Positions 1 to 7,993 of a stretch of 51,616 nucleotides of DNA are shown in pieces (the stretch's first letter is position 1; every line of letters begins with the position of its first letter). The notes under the pieces are model-generated. The model saw nothing but the letters and a program-made list of their open reading frames with translations. It made no database searches and was not told where the DNA came from. A program made the position numbers and the translations under genes. This DNA comes from TTA-H9 sp002071415 (GTDB lineage Bacteria > Bacteroidota > Bacteroidia > Bacteroidales > TTA-H9), in the NCBI GenBank assembly GCA_035411425.1, contig DAONSX010000011.1, forward strand, positions 1 through 51,616. The letters are read 5' to 3'.

Positions 1-226
1 ACCGTTGTGGTTTGATAAGAAATTGGAATAGAAGACTTTCGACGAACGAAAGGTAAAAAAGCAGGATGTCGTGGTAAGAAAGCAGCAGAATTCTATAAAT
101 GCAGCTTTAAAGAGAAAGTTACTTCGGGAAATCTTCGTAAAATTCTTTCTTCTTTCGTTTGAATTCATACTTTTACCAATAATTTCAATGAGTGTTTGAC
201 AAACTCTAACTAAAAAACTAAACCCC

Positions 227-853
227 ATGACTTTTCAATTCAAAATTAAGCTCCAACGCATCACTAAACCGTCAGTTTGGCGAAGAATAATAGTTCCAGC
301 TGCAATTACCTTCGATGATTTTCACAACATCATTCAAGATGCATTCGGTTGGTCGAATTCTCATCTGTATGCCTTTTCCCCCTTGGGTTATCGTTCGAGC
401 CCTCAAATAGAAGCTGTACCCGAAGAAGATGAAGAGACATCTGACTCTTTCTTCTCTCTTAACCTTTTTTTCAACGCTGTCAATTCACTTAATGCAGCTA
501 AAACAAAACTTACCGACATTTTCAATCGCGAAGGACAAATTTTTACCTACATTTATGATTTTGGCGACGACTGGGTGCATAAAATTACTCTGGAGAAAAT
601 CGATAAGTTGCATGATTCTTCATCGGCAATTCTGCTTGGCGGCAAAGGTGCATGCCCACCTGAAGATTGTGGTGGCACTTACAGCTTCGAAGAGTTCAAA
701 TTCATTATGGCCGACAAATCCGATCCTCAACGTTCGGAATTATTGGAATGGCTCGATTTAGGTCCGAATGACGAATGGGATCCCAATGATTATGATCTCG
801 TCCTTGAAGCTAATTTTTTCAACCAAATCTATAAAGATAAGTTCAAAAAATAA
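227..853 (+). CDS. pRiA4b ORF3-like family protein
   Basis: A 208-residue soluble protein of the plasmid pRiA4b ORF-3-like family (PRiA4_ORF3, also labelled IS1096 passenger TnpR-like). Family features visible are the opening FQFKIKL strand followed by KPSVWRRI (residues about 4-21), FDDFHNIIQDAFGW (about 29-42), a YDFGDDW motif near residue 110, and the Cys/Gly-rich segment ACPPEDCGG near 142-150 followed by a W-rich acidic tail. The length is within the usual range and the ORF is intact. The biochemical function of the family is not established; members are often found on plasmids and transposons. It sits beside a decayed IS110 transposase, so it may be mobile-element cargo. No signal peptide or membrane segment is seen. 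The family call is firm and the function is unknown. Confidence 0.8.
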   Translation: MTFQFKIKLQRITKPSVWRRIIVPAAITFDDFHNIIQDAFGWSNSHLYAFSPLGYRSSPQIEAVPEEDEETSDSFFSLNLFFNAVNSLNAAKTKLTDIFNREGQIFTYIYDFGDDWVHKITLEKIDKLHDSSSAILLGGKGACPPEDCGGTYSFEEFKFIMADKSDPQRSELLEWLDLGPNDEWDPNDYDLVLEANFFNQIYKDKFKK

Positions 854-1021
854 AAGTTATACGAGGAGATATTTAGTTCAATATTCGAACGACACTTCCA
901 TGATTTCATGGGCTAATCATGCCCAGCCACTAAATTTAATGTTGTTCCCGAATTTACTCATTCTGCCTCCATTTCGGCGATGATACTCATGGAAGATGAT
1001 TTTTCCCATCGCACGGATGGT

Positions 1022-1560
1022 TTACAATAGTTCCATCTCTTCTTTTCGTTCCCTATGCTTATTGCCAATCCGACTGTGTGCCAATTCTTCCAATTGATCC
1101 ATATCATCACTCCCGTCAACAATACTGTCAATTATCTTTTGAATACTTTTCGACGATATATTGCTTACATAGCTGGTAATACGAATGCCACACATTTCCA
1201 AGGCAGATTCCATTTCCTGCAGAACACTTGTGATACACTTTTGCAATATGCCTTATTTTCGTGTATAAGTTCGCAATTCCCTGATATGCTTATCCGGAAC
1301 CAAACTTGGGTTAAAACATACCTCTCTGTAAAAACACGACAATCCATTGCACATCTTTTACATCGCTCGTTCTATCTGGCATTTGTTTTATCCGATATGG
1401 ATTCACTAAAAAGCAGCTCAAATCCCATTTCTTCGAATAGGTTCCCTAGTGGTATCCCATAAATTCATGGACTCTCCATGGCAATTCTGTTCGCTTTCAT
1501 CTCTCTCAAATACTTGCCCATAGAATGCCACACCTTAGGGTCGAAAATTTCTTCACTTCA
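1022..1560 (-). pseudogene. Decayed IS110-family transposase fragment
   Basis: Reading the minus strand from about 1560 down to 1022 gives consecutive pieces of an IS110/IS1111 transposase N-terminal half (DEDD_Tnp_IS110 domain), split by stops and frameshifts. In order they are MGKYLREMKANRIAMES, then a stop, then IPLGNLFEEMGFELL. A frame change follows, then VNPYRIKQMPDRTSDVKD with a following QWIV, then another frame change, then VPDKHIRELRTYTRK, a stop, and a 74-residue open piece containing LQEMESALEMCGIRI and LEELAHSRIGNKHRE. The order matches the family (AMES, VNPxxIKxxPxRxxDVKD, IRELRxYTR). The C-terminal Transposase_20 half was not found before the next gene. Several lesions mean this is an old, inactive copy, and no clear element ends were found. 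Confidence 0.85.
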
Positions 1561-1937
1561 AAAGTGTTCTTCATGTTGTTTATTCCTCAAAATATTGTAA
1601 TTTTGTACAAGTCAAGACCGACTGCTATCACATGTACTTTCCGATTAAAAGTTAAACATGAAGTCGACCAATTGAGATATGCCTTTAAGGCTAAGCTCGT
1701 TCGAACTTACACATTAGCAGCGGTCTTGATTCTTTCATATTCTTATTCGTCAACATATTCATGGGTAATTATCTTATCAATTCGTAAAACTTTCTGTATG
1801 ATTATCCGAATAGACAGAGGTTCGCTCGAGTGTATTAGATTTTGGCTGTTTCGTTTTATTTCATTCGAAGATGGTCAAATTTGATTGGAATCGATAGTGT
1901 ATGTTTGTGGGTTTGACTAAAAATTCGATCGAGACAG
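1561..1937. other. Intergenic stretch beyond the transposase remnant
   Basis: No supportable gene is present. It should contain the N-terminal coding end of the decayed IS110 element, but I could not read a convincing continuation on the minus strand. The plus-strand open frame across 1525-1884 is Ser/Ile/Phe-rich, antisense to the remnant and resembles no family. No terminator or structured RNA was recognised. Confidence 0.5.
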
Positions 1938-2318
1938 ATGTACGAACATAAAAACCATAAATTGAGCAAATATCTGAAAGTGGCTGGCCTCATCACAGGA
2001 ATCGTTGGTTTATTATTTTTCCTGGTATTTTATTTAATAAAGAGGGTTACGTTTACCGAAGGCACAAAACTTCCCCATATCATTGATTTGATGTTATTAG
2101 TGGGAATGGCTTTCATTGGTTGTATCATTGGTTTTTGGCACACTGGTGAAGCGGGCATCATTCTTATTTTTTCGGCCGTAATATTTTTTCTTCAATTTAT
2201 GGGAGGTCATCTTAGTCTTTCTTTCGGTGGATTTGTGTATGCCTTACCTTTCATTCTTTCGGGAGGGTTGTTCCTGAGTTCTTATTTTGTTGCCAACAGA
2301 TTGAAAAACAAGAAATAA
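1938..2318 (+). CDS. Small four-helix membrane protein, unknown function
   Basis: A 126-residue protein that is almost entirely membrane. Hydrophobic segments lie at about residues 15-35, 50-68, 72-92 and 100-118, flanked by a basic N-terminus (HKNHKLSKYLK) and a basic C-terminus (NRLKNKK). No catalytic or binding motif was recognised. It resembles small uncharacterised integral membrane proteins that are common in Bacteroidota, but I cannot name the family. It stands alone between the transposase remnant and the convergent ychF. The open frame is intact and its composition fits a real membrane protein, so it is probably expressed, but no function can be given. Confidence 0.65.
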   Translation: MYEHKNHKLSKYLKVAGLITGIVGLLFFLVFYLIKRVTFTEGTKLPHIIDLMLLVGMAFIGCIIGFWHTGEAGIILIFSAVIFFLQFMGGHLSLSFGGFVYALPFILSGGLFLSSYFVANRLKNKK

Positions 2319-2391
2319 AATCAGGGACAGGGGGAAGATTCTGCGAATAATTTTCGATTCCTATGAAGGCAGTTTACGCCTCGATGCCACC

Positions 2392-3480
2392 TTATACATT
2401 AAACCGGATATGCAGGATATCGCCATCTTGAACCACATAATTCTTTCCTTCGATGAATAGTTTACCGGCCTCACGGCATGCGTGTTCAGAGCCCAATCGA
2501 ATAAAATCGTCGTATTTCATCACTTCAGCTCTTATGAATCCGCGTTCGAGGTCGGAATGAATGACGCCAGCAGCTTCTGGTGCTGTAATTCCTTTGCGAA
2601 TGGTCCATGCTCTTACTTCCTTGGGTCCTGCCGTGAAAAAAGTCTGGAGATTCAGCAGGCGATATGCCGATTGTATCAATTTATTAACGCCAGGTTCATT
2701 CAAGCCTACCTCCTCTAAAAATGCCCGACGATCGGCCGGGTCATCCAATTCGGCAATTTCTGATTCCAATTTTCCTGCAATAGTCAATATTTCAACATTC
2801 TGATCGTCGAAGAAATCTCTTACGGCATTACTGTAAGCATTTCCCGTAATAGCAGAATCGTCATCGACATTACACACATACATGACGGGTTTTGCACTCA
2901 AGAGAAAAAGGTCGGTTAAATAACGTTGGAATTCTTTTCCTACAGGAGCTGTGCGTGCAGGAAGAAAATCCTCCAAATGATGTTTATATACTTCGAGCAC
3001 TTCGATACCAGTTCGAGCCTCCCTGTCGCCGCTCTTTGCCTGTTTCTCGAGCCGCTGTAGTTTTTTCTCGATCGATTCGAGGTCACGAACGATAAGTTCG
3101 AGTTCTACCATCTCGATGTCTCTTACAGGGTCGATGCTGCTTTCCACATGAGGCACCGAAGGTTCATCGAAACAACGCAAAACATGAATCAAAGCATCGG
3201 TATTTCGTATATCGGCCAGAAATTTACTCCCTACACCTTCGCCTTTACCAGCTCCTCTCACCAAACCCGGTATATCTACGATATCTACCGTGGTAGGAAC
3301 AATCCTGGCCGATTTTATCAAAGCGTCGATCTTTTGTAAACGATCATCGGGAACGTAAATCATTCCTAAATTACTTTTACTTCCGCCTCCCCCTGCCCGA
3401 GCTCTTGAACTCGACAAACAATTGAAAAGAGTAGTTTTCCCAACTCCAGCCAAACCTATAATTCCACACTGTAAACCCAT
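2392..3480 (-). CDS. ychF: Redox-regulated ATPase YchF (Obg-like ATPase)
   Basis: A P-loop ATPase of the Obg/YchF family, near-universal, cytosolic and ribosome-associated. At 362 residues it matches the usual length of about 363. The P-loop GLAGVGKTT is at residues 9-17. The G3 motif DIPGLVRGAGKGEG follows near residue 70 and is specific to this family. The G4-equivalent is YVCNVDD; YchF proteins carry a changed NKxD motif and prefer ATP to GTP. A coiled-coil insertion (about 130-160) and a C-terminal TGS domain ending in GDILHIRFNV complete the protein. Divergent from the lipoprotein gene at 3641, it has a minus-strand promoter-like element directly upstream. Single gene; assignment is secure. 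Confidence 0.97.
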   Translation of the reverse strand: MGLQCGIIGLAGVGKTTLFNCLSSSRARAGGGGSKSNLGMIYVPDDRLQKIDALIKSARIVPTTVDIVDIPGLVRGAGKGEGVGSKFLADIRNTDALIHVLRCFDEPSVPHVESSIDPVRDIEMVELELIVRDLESIEKKLQRLEKQAKSGDREARTGIEVLEVYKHHLEDFLPARTAPVGKEFQRYLTDLFLLSAKPVMYVCNVDDDSAITGNAYSNAVRDFFDDQNVEILTIAGKLESEIAELDDPADRRAFLEEVGLNEPGVNKLIQSAYRLLNLQTFFTAGPKEVRAWTIRKGITAPEAAGVIHSDLERGFIRAEVMKYDDFIRLGSEHACREAGKLFIEGKNYVVQDGDILHIRFNV

Positions 3481-3505
3481 GACTGTTCGATTCGATTATT
3501 CATAG

Positions 3506-3533
3506 CAAAATTACAAAACAACCGTGATAGCAA
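3506..3533 (-). promoter_or_regulatory. Candidate promoter of ychF
   Basis: On the minus strand TAATTTTG (plus-strand 3506-3513) fits the Bacteroidota -7 consensus TAnnTTTG. A TTG (plus-strand CAA at 3531-3533) lies 17 bases upstream, slightly short of the usual 19-21. It sits 26 bases ahead of the ychF start. Confidence 0.5.
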
Positions 3534-3640
3534 TCGAATGGATGTAATCCAAAATTCCTTAATTGACACTCGAGGCGGAGTAAAAACCAAAGTCATCGAT
3601 TTTTGAATAATTTTGCAAAATCAATCAAAATCCTCTTATT

Positions 3641-4312
3641 ATGAAAAGGTTTTTGTTTTTCTGTATTTGTGCGTGTCTATTCACAAGTTTTACGCTTACT
3701 GGTTGTATAGATGAAGTAAAAGATGACACCCCTCCGTTTATCACCGTTGTAGGATCAAATCCGGTTTATATCCGACTCAACAGCCCATTTTATGATTCAG
3801 GTGTTATTATCACCGATAACTATGGGGTTTTCAAGATGTGGATTGATACCTCCGAATTGAACATTCACAAGGCGGGCCGATACAAGGTTTATTACTTTGC
3901 CGAAGATTTCAATAATAATGTAGCCAATGCCGAAAGAACGGTCATTGTTCGCATCGAAGGGGCAAATTTAACCGGCAAATGGTCGGGTGAACGAATTTCG
4001 CCTTATCCTGGAGGCATTTCGGTTCTGTTCACTGATTCGTTGTATAATCCTGGAACCCGTCATATTTACTTCGAACAAATCGGAGGCCTCTACCCTTCTC
4101 TCATCAAGGCCGATTTGTTGGGATACTTGGGAGATACACTTGGATTCAGCAAACAAATTATTGAGATTACCGATACTTCTACCACGTATTTTTTAGCTTC
4201 TGGAACGATTCAACACGATGGAAAATCCTTTCAACTTTTTTACCATTTGATAACCGAAACAGCCACTTCACTCGACACTTCGTATATAAGCCAACTGATC
4301 TATCACAAATAA
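3641..4312 (+). CDS. Lipoprotein with DUF5011-type Ig-like domain
   Basis: A 223-residue putative lipoprotein. Residues 1-22 form a signal peptide with lipobox LTGC, making Cys22 the lipidated residue. Residues about 30-105 read as a DUF5011/bacterial Ig-like domain: DDTPPFITVVG, then YDSGVIITDNYG and AGRYKVYYFAEDFNNN. The rest is a beta-rich domain of unknown type (LTGKWSGERISPYPGG onwards). Similar surface lipoproteins with DUF5011 are common in Bacteroidota, where they decorate the outer membrane. A TAATTTTG box at 3608-3615 lies 25 bases before the start. The LtaS-like gene begins 23 bases downstream, so the two may be co-transcribed. Ligand and role are unknown. Confidence 0.75.
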   Translation: MKRFLFFCICACLFTSFTLTGCIDEVKDDTPPFITVVGSNPVYIRLNSPFYDSGVIITDNYGVFKMWIDTSELNIHKAGRYKVYYFAEDFNNNVANAERTVIVRIEGANLTGKWSGERISPYPGGISVLFTDSLYNPGTRHIYFEQIGGLYPSLIKADLLGYLGDTLGFSKQIIEITDTSTTYFLASGTIQHDGKSFQLFYHLITETATSLDTSYISQLIYHK

Positions 4313-4335
4313 ATAATAAGCCCAGGTATTTTTGA

Positions 4336-6282
4336 ATGAAAATTAAATTCGTCTGGAAAAATGGCACCCATCTTATTGTAGCCTATCGTTTACTCATAGC
4401 TCTTATTGTTTTTTCCCTTTCGCGTTTATGTCTTTACTGGTTTCAGCATGATCTTTTCCCCTCCGAAGCCATTCCTTCTATTTTTACAATATGGCGGTTA
4501 GGGTTGCGATTCGATCTTTCGGCTGTAATCATGCTGAATTTGCCTTATATTTTCCTTGCAACCCTCCCCTTCCCTTTTCGCAATCATAAGTACTACCGAA
4601 ATTTTAGTTCCTTTTTATTTTATTTCGCAAACGCCATTGGCATCCTTCTCAATATCATCGATTCGGCTTACTATCCATTTACGCTGAAAAGACTTACATG
4701 GGATGTTACTGGATTTTTAAAAGCCACAAACAACATGGGCTTGCTCCTTCCAAAATTTTTATCCGACTTCTGGATTTATCTGCTGGTTTTCTTTGTTCTG
4801 TTTTCTATTTTTGTTTTGCTGACCACAAGACTAAGGTACGAAAAAAAACTCTTTTACCAAAGCAAATGGAACTTTTTTATCTGGAATTTGTTTTTAATGA
4901 TTGTATGGGGAGGAATAGCCATTGTAGGAATAAGAGGAGGTTTTCAGCGCAGGCCGATCTATTTGGTGAATGCAGCAGAAATGATTTCTCCCGATTATGA
5001 TGCTCTTATATTGAATACTCCTTTTACAATCATCAAAACCTATGGAAAACCTTCGCTGAAAGAAGTGGTTTATTATGAAGATGAAGCAGAAGCCGCCAGC
5101 ATATTCCAGCCCCTAAAAAATTATTATCGAGCTACGCAACCTACAACGAAATTCAATGTGGTCATAATTATTATGGAGAGTTTTTCACTTGAGCATTCCG
5201 CACTGATGAATCCGCAGCTTTACAAGGATTCCACGGAAGGTTACACACCCGTGCTGGATTCCCTCATGAGGCATGGTCTTACTTTTCGAGCCTATGCTAA
5301 CGGAAAGCGTTCCATCGAGGCTATTCCTGCCATTTGTTCGAGCCTTCCTTCCCTTATGCCCGTAGAATTCATCAATTCGCCCTATGTTAGCGAGCCTATC
5401 TCGAGCCTGCCTTTAAGCCTGAAGCCTCTGGGATATCATTCCATATTTTATCATGGAGGAATGAATGGCACCATGCATTTCGATGCATTTTCGCGTTTGT
5501 CTGGTTTCGATGAATATAAAGGTAAGAATGAATACAGGGGACCAGAAGCCTTTGATGGAAGATGGGGAATTTTTGACGAGCCCTTTTTCCAGTTCATGGC
5601 GAAGGATCTCTCGAATCAAACACAGCCATTTCTGGTAGTATTCTTCAGTTTGTCTTCGCATCATCCTTATGTCGTTCCAGCAAAATATATGAATCGTTTC
5701 GGACCTGGGAAACTCAAGATACATCAAAGCATACGTTATGCCGACTATGCATTGGGTCAATTCTTCAAAATGGCCTCGCAGGAATCATGGTTCAAGAATA
5801 CCCTTTTCATCATTACAGCCGACCACACCTCCGAGGCTTTTAGCCCTTATTATCTTACACCGGTTGGGCAACATGTCATTCCTTTGATCTTCTATCTGCC
5901 CGATAATTCTTTCCGCGGCTTTTCATCGCAGATTGCGCAGCAATGTGATATTTATCCTTCGGTAATGGATTTCTTAAATGCTGAGGGTTCGTTTGTTGCC
6001 TTTGGTCGAAGTGTTTTCGATATCACCTCTACCCCATTTGGTATCAGCTATCTAAATCAAGAATATCAACTAATTTATAAGAATAAATGCCTCAGATATT
6101 TCAATGAAAAAGTAAGTGGGTTCTACGATTTAAAAAACGACAGTCTTCAAACCAATAACCTTGCTGCTGAGCAATTGCCTGAACAGGACGAAGCTTTACG
6201 TTTTCTAAAAGCTATCATACAGCAATATAACAACCGGATAATATATCATCGACTCCGCGCAGATCAAATGGTAAAACCATGA
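4336..6282 (+). CDS. LTA synthase-family membrane sulfatase/phosphotransferase
   Basis: A 648-residue alkaline-phosphatase-superfamily protein of the LtaS type. About five membrane helices occupy residues 12-250, followed by a periplasmic sulfatase-fold domain. Metal-site and catalytic features are visible: VVIIIMES with Glu281, GKRSIEAIPAI with Ser326 in the position of the nucleophile, the SSHHPY loop, and TADHTSE with Asp496 and His497. LtaS relatives move glycerol-phosphate or phosphoethanolamine from phospholipid headgroups to an acceptor and release diacylglycerol. Bacteroidota lack lipoteichoic acid, so the acceptor here is unknown and may be a glycan or lipid A. The stop overlaps the start of a diacylglycerol kinase by four bases, consistent with recycling of released diacylglycerol. 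Family is secure; substrate is inference. Confidence 0.88.
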   Translation: MKIKFVWKNGTHLIVAYRLLIALIVFSLSRLCLYWFQHDLFPSEAIPSIFTIWRLGLRFDLSAVIMLNLPYIFLATLPFPFRNHKYYRNFSSFLFYFANAIGILLNIIDSAYYPFTLKRLTWDVTGFLKATNNMGLLLPKFLSDFWIYLLVFFVLFSIFVLLTTRLRYEKKLFYQSKWNFFIWNLFLMIVWGGIAIVGIRGGFQRRPIYLVNAAEMISPDYDALILNTPFTIIKTYGKPSLKEVVYYEDEAEAASIFQPLKNYYRATQPTTKFNVVIIIMESFSLEHSALMNPQLYKDSTEGYTPVLDSLMRHGLTFRAYANGKRSIEAIPAICSSLPSLMPVEFINSPYVSEPISSLPLSLKPLGYHSIFYHGGMNGTMHFDAFSRLSGFDEYKGKNEYRGPEAFDGRWGIFDEPFFQFMAKDLSNQTQPFLVVFFSLSSHHPYVVPAKYMNRFGPGKLKIHQSIRYADYALGQFFKMASQESWFKNTLFIITADHTSEAFSPYYLTPVGQHVIPLIFYLPDNSFRGFSSQIAQQCDIYPSVMDFLNAEGSFVAFGRSVFDITSTPFGISYLNQEYQLIYKNKCLRYFNEKVSGFYDLKNDSLQTNNLAAEQLPEQDEALRFLKAIIQQYNNRIIYHRLRADQMVKP

Positions 6283-7160
6283 AAAAGATCTACTTCATCA
6301 TCAATCCCGCTGCAGGCATTCATCATTCGCGTAAACAAAAATTAGAAGAGATGATACCCGAATATTTTCCGGCCGAAACCTTTCAAACAGAAATCGTTAG
6401 AATTAATGAAAAGGACAGAATTTCGGATCTTACGCAAAAAGCCGTTGCAAAAGGTTATGATATCATCGTAGCGGTAGGAGGAGATGGAACCATAAACGAA
6501 ATTGCACAAGTACTGGTAGATAGCAGTGCTGTTCTTGGCATCATCCCGGCTGGTTCGGGTAATGGTCTGGCACATTTTCTCAAGATTCCTTTCAAACTTG
6601 AAGAAGCATTGAATTTGATAAAAAATGGAGAAGCCATGTGCATCGACACCATTCAGCTAAACGATCGTATTGCGGTAAGCATAGCAGGTATGGGCTTCGA
6701 TGCGCGTATTGCAAGGCAATTTGCCTTAGACAATCATCGAGGATTTTTTACTTATTTCAAGATTGCGGTGAAGGAATACATCACTTTTCGCCCGCGACTC
6801 TTCCAAGTTATTGCCAACAATTTCATCATCAAGGAAAGAGCCATATTACTAAGCATTGCTAATAGCAACCAGTTTGGCTACAATACATTCATTGCCCCCA
6901 AGGCCAGCATTACCGATGGACTGGCCGATATTACAATAGTCAAAAAAATTCCCTATTCAAAAATCCTGCGCACGGTGGTTCTTCTATTTACGCATAAAAT
7001 TGACAAGAGCCTCTATGTGAACACTTATAAAGCCGATCAATTTACCGTAATTCGCGAGACAGGCAAATATGTAAACATTGATGGAGAACCTTTCAAAATG
7101 GACAAAGAAGTTCATGTAAAAGTGAAACCCCATTCGTTACGAATTCTTATTCCATTATAA
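6279..7160 (+). CDS. Diacylglycerol/lipid kinase, DagK-catalytic family
   Basis: A 293-residue soluble lipid kinase of the DagK/YegS/DgkB family, which phosphorylates diacylglycerol or a related lipid at the inner face of the membrane. The N-terminus INPAAG (about residues 8-13) is the family's NPxxG nucleotide loop, and the hallmark GGDGT is at residues 67-71. PAGSGNGLAHFLKIP follows, then a beta-sandwich C-terminal domain ending with GEPFKMDKEVHVKV. Length is typical. It starts within the last four bases of the upstream LtaS-like gene (ATGA overlap), implying translational coupling. I infer that it recycles diacylglycerol produced by that transferase, though a sphingoid or ceramide substrate is also possible in this lipid-rich neighbourhood. 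Confidence 0.9.
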   Translation: MKKIYFIINPAAGIHHSRKQKLEEMIPEYFPAETFQTEIVRINEKDRISDLTQKAVAKGYDIIVAVGGDGTINEIAQVLVDSSAVLGIIPAGSGNGLAHFLKIPFKLEEALNLIKNGEAMCIDTIQLNDRIAVSIAGMGFDARIARQFALDNHRGFFTYFKIAVKEYITFRPRLFQVIANNFIIKERAILLSIANSNQFGYNTFIAPKASITDGLADITIVKKIPYSKILRTVVLLFTHKIDKSLYVNTYKADQFTVIRETGKYVNIDGEPFKMDKEVHVKVKPHSLRILIPL

Positions 7161-7175
7161 AAAATATCGACTCAC

Positions 7176-7922
7176 ATGCCGAACGAACCTTCAGAATTTT
7201 CCGACGCCGAAGAGTTTTATCATTATATTACAGAACACAGTTCTAATATTCGAATTGTTGATGATATCATCAATGTGAAGGATCAGGAGCAATTTTTACG
7301 ACTTGCACGCAAACTGAAGCCCAATAAAGTTGGCGATGAACATGCCCTAAAGATGGCTGCCCGATTATTCGAGAGCGATCTAACTATTGCCGAAGGCAAA
7401 AAAATTCTTGTCATACTTGCTTTAAGAAGCAACATCGAAGCTTTCAGGGTTATCGAAAAATACAAGGAAGTTGCTCCACCAAAGCTTCAGGATTTTGCCC
7501 GTTTTGCCTATTATATTTCTCGAACCTTAATCGAAGGAGAGTTGAGCGACAATCCTCCCAGCCTTATTTCGACGGGTTTGGGCGGTAAAGACAACAAACT
7601 GCGCATGTTTATTGCCATCTTCCCTTCCTTTGAAGGAACTTTCAGCGAAAACCAGGCTCGCATCATCCGTATGGAATGGGAAGAAACATGTAAAAACTAT
7701 CAGATTGAAACCGAGAAACTTCGTTTCTTGTTCGAATACACCTCTCTTCGTATTCTTGTACCTCTGAATATAGACCTGAGTGCAGTGGTGAAGGAATTTA
7801 TCGCCGAATGCAATAAATATGGCAATTTCGTTTATGAAGGATTTCTCGCTACCAATGTGGCTATTCCCTCTCACCGTGAAATTTTATCGGCCATCGAAAG
7901 AATAAAGAATCATCCATATTAA
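7176..7922 (+). CDS. Conserved hypothetical protein, helical
   Basis: A 248-residue acidic soluble protein with no signal peptide or membrane helix. It appears mostly helical, with segments such as EQFLRLARKLKPNKVGDEHALKMAARLFE and RIIRMEWEETCKNYQ, separated by a Gly-rich stretch STGLGGKDNKLR near residue 130. No enzyme motif was recognised and I cannot name the family. It begins 15 bases after the lipid-kinase stop, so it is probably the last gene of the LtaS-like - kinase operon and might work with it, but nothing in the protein itself shows a lipid role. Confidence 0.7.
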   Translation: MPNEPSEFSDAEEFYHYITEHSSNIRIVDDIINVKDQEQFLRLARKLKPNKVGDEHALKMAARLFESDLTIAEGKKILVILALRSNIEAFRVIEKYKEVAPPKLQDFARFAYYISRTLIEGELSDNPPSLISTGLGGKDNKLRMFIAIFPSFEGTFSENQARIIRMEWEETCKNYQIETEKLRFLFEYTSLRILVPLNIDLSAVVKEFIAECNKYGNFVYEGFLATNVAIPSHREILSAIERIKNHPY

Positions 7923-7943
7923 TCTTTTCTCTATTTTATAAAA

Positions 7944-7972
7944 TTGGTTCTTCGAAAAAAATCCTATCTTCG
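7944..7972 (+). promoter_or_regulatory. Candidate promoter of the M1 peptidase gene
   Basis: TTG at 7944-7946 and TATCTTCG at 7965-7972 are separated by 18 bases. This is close to the Bacteroidota pattern TTTG-N19-21-TAnnTTTG, with one departure in the -7 box. The start codon lies 21 bases downstream. Confidence 0.55.
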
Positions 7973-7993
7973 CCCATTCAAAGCATAACCATT

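Noticed and set aside
1..162. Lys-rich open stretch before the first gene (frame 1, ending at the stop 160-162)
   Set aside because: No start codon or recognised family; may be the end of a decayed gene but cannot be identified.
1055..1462. 135-codon plus-strand ORF
   Set aside because: Direct antisense of the transposase fragment, which has clear family motifs.
1525..1884. 119-codon plus-strand ORF
   Set aside because: Part of it is antisense to the IS110 remnant, and its composition resembles no protein family.
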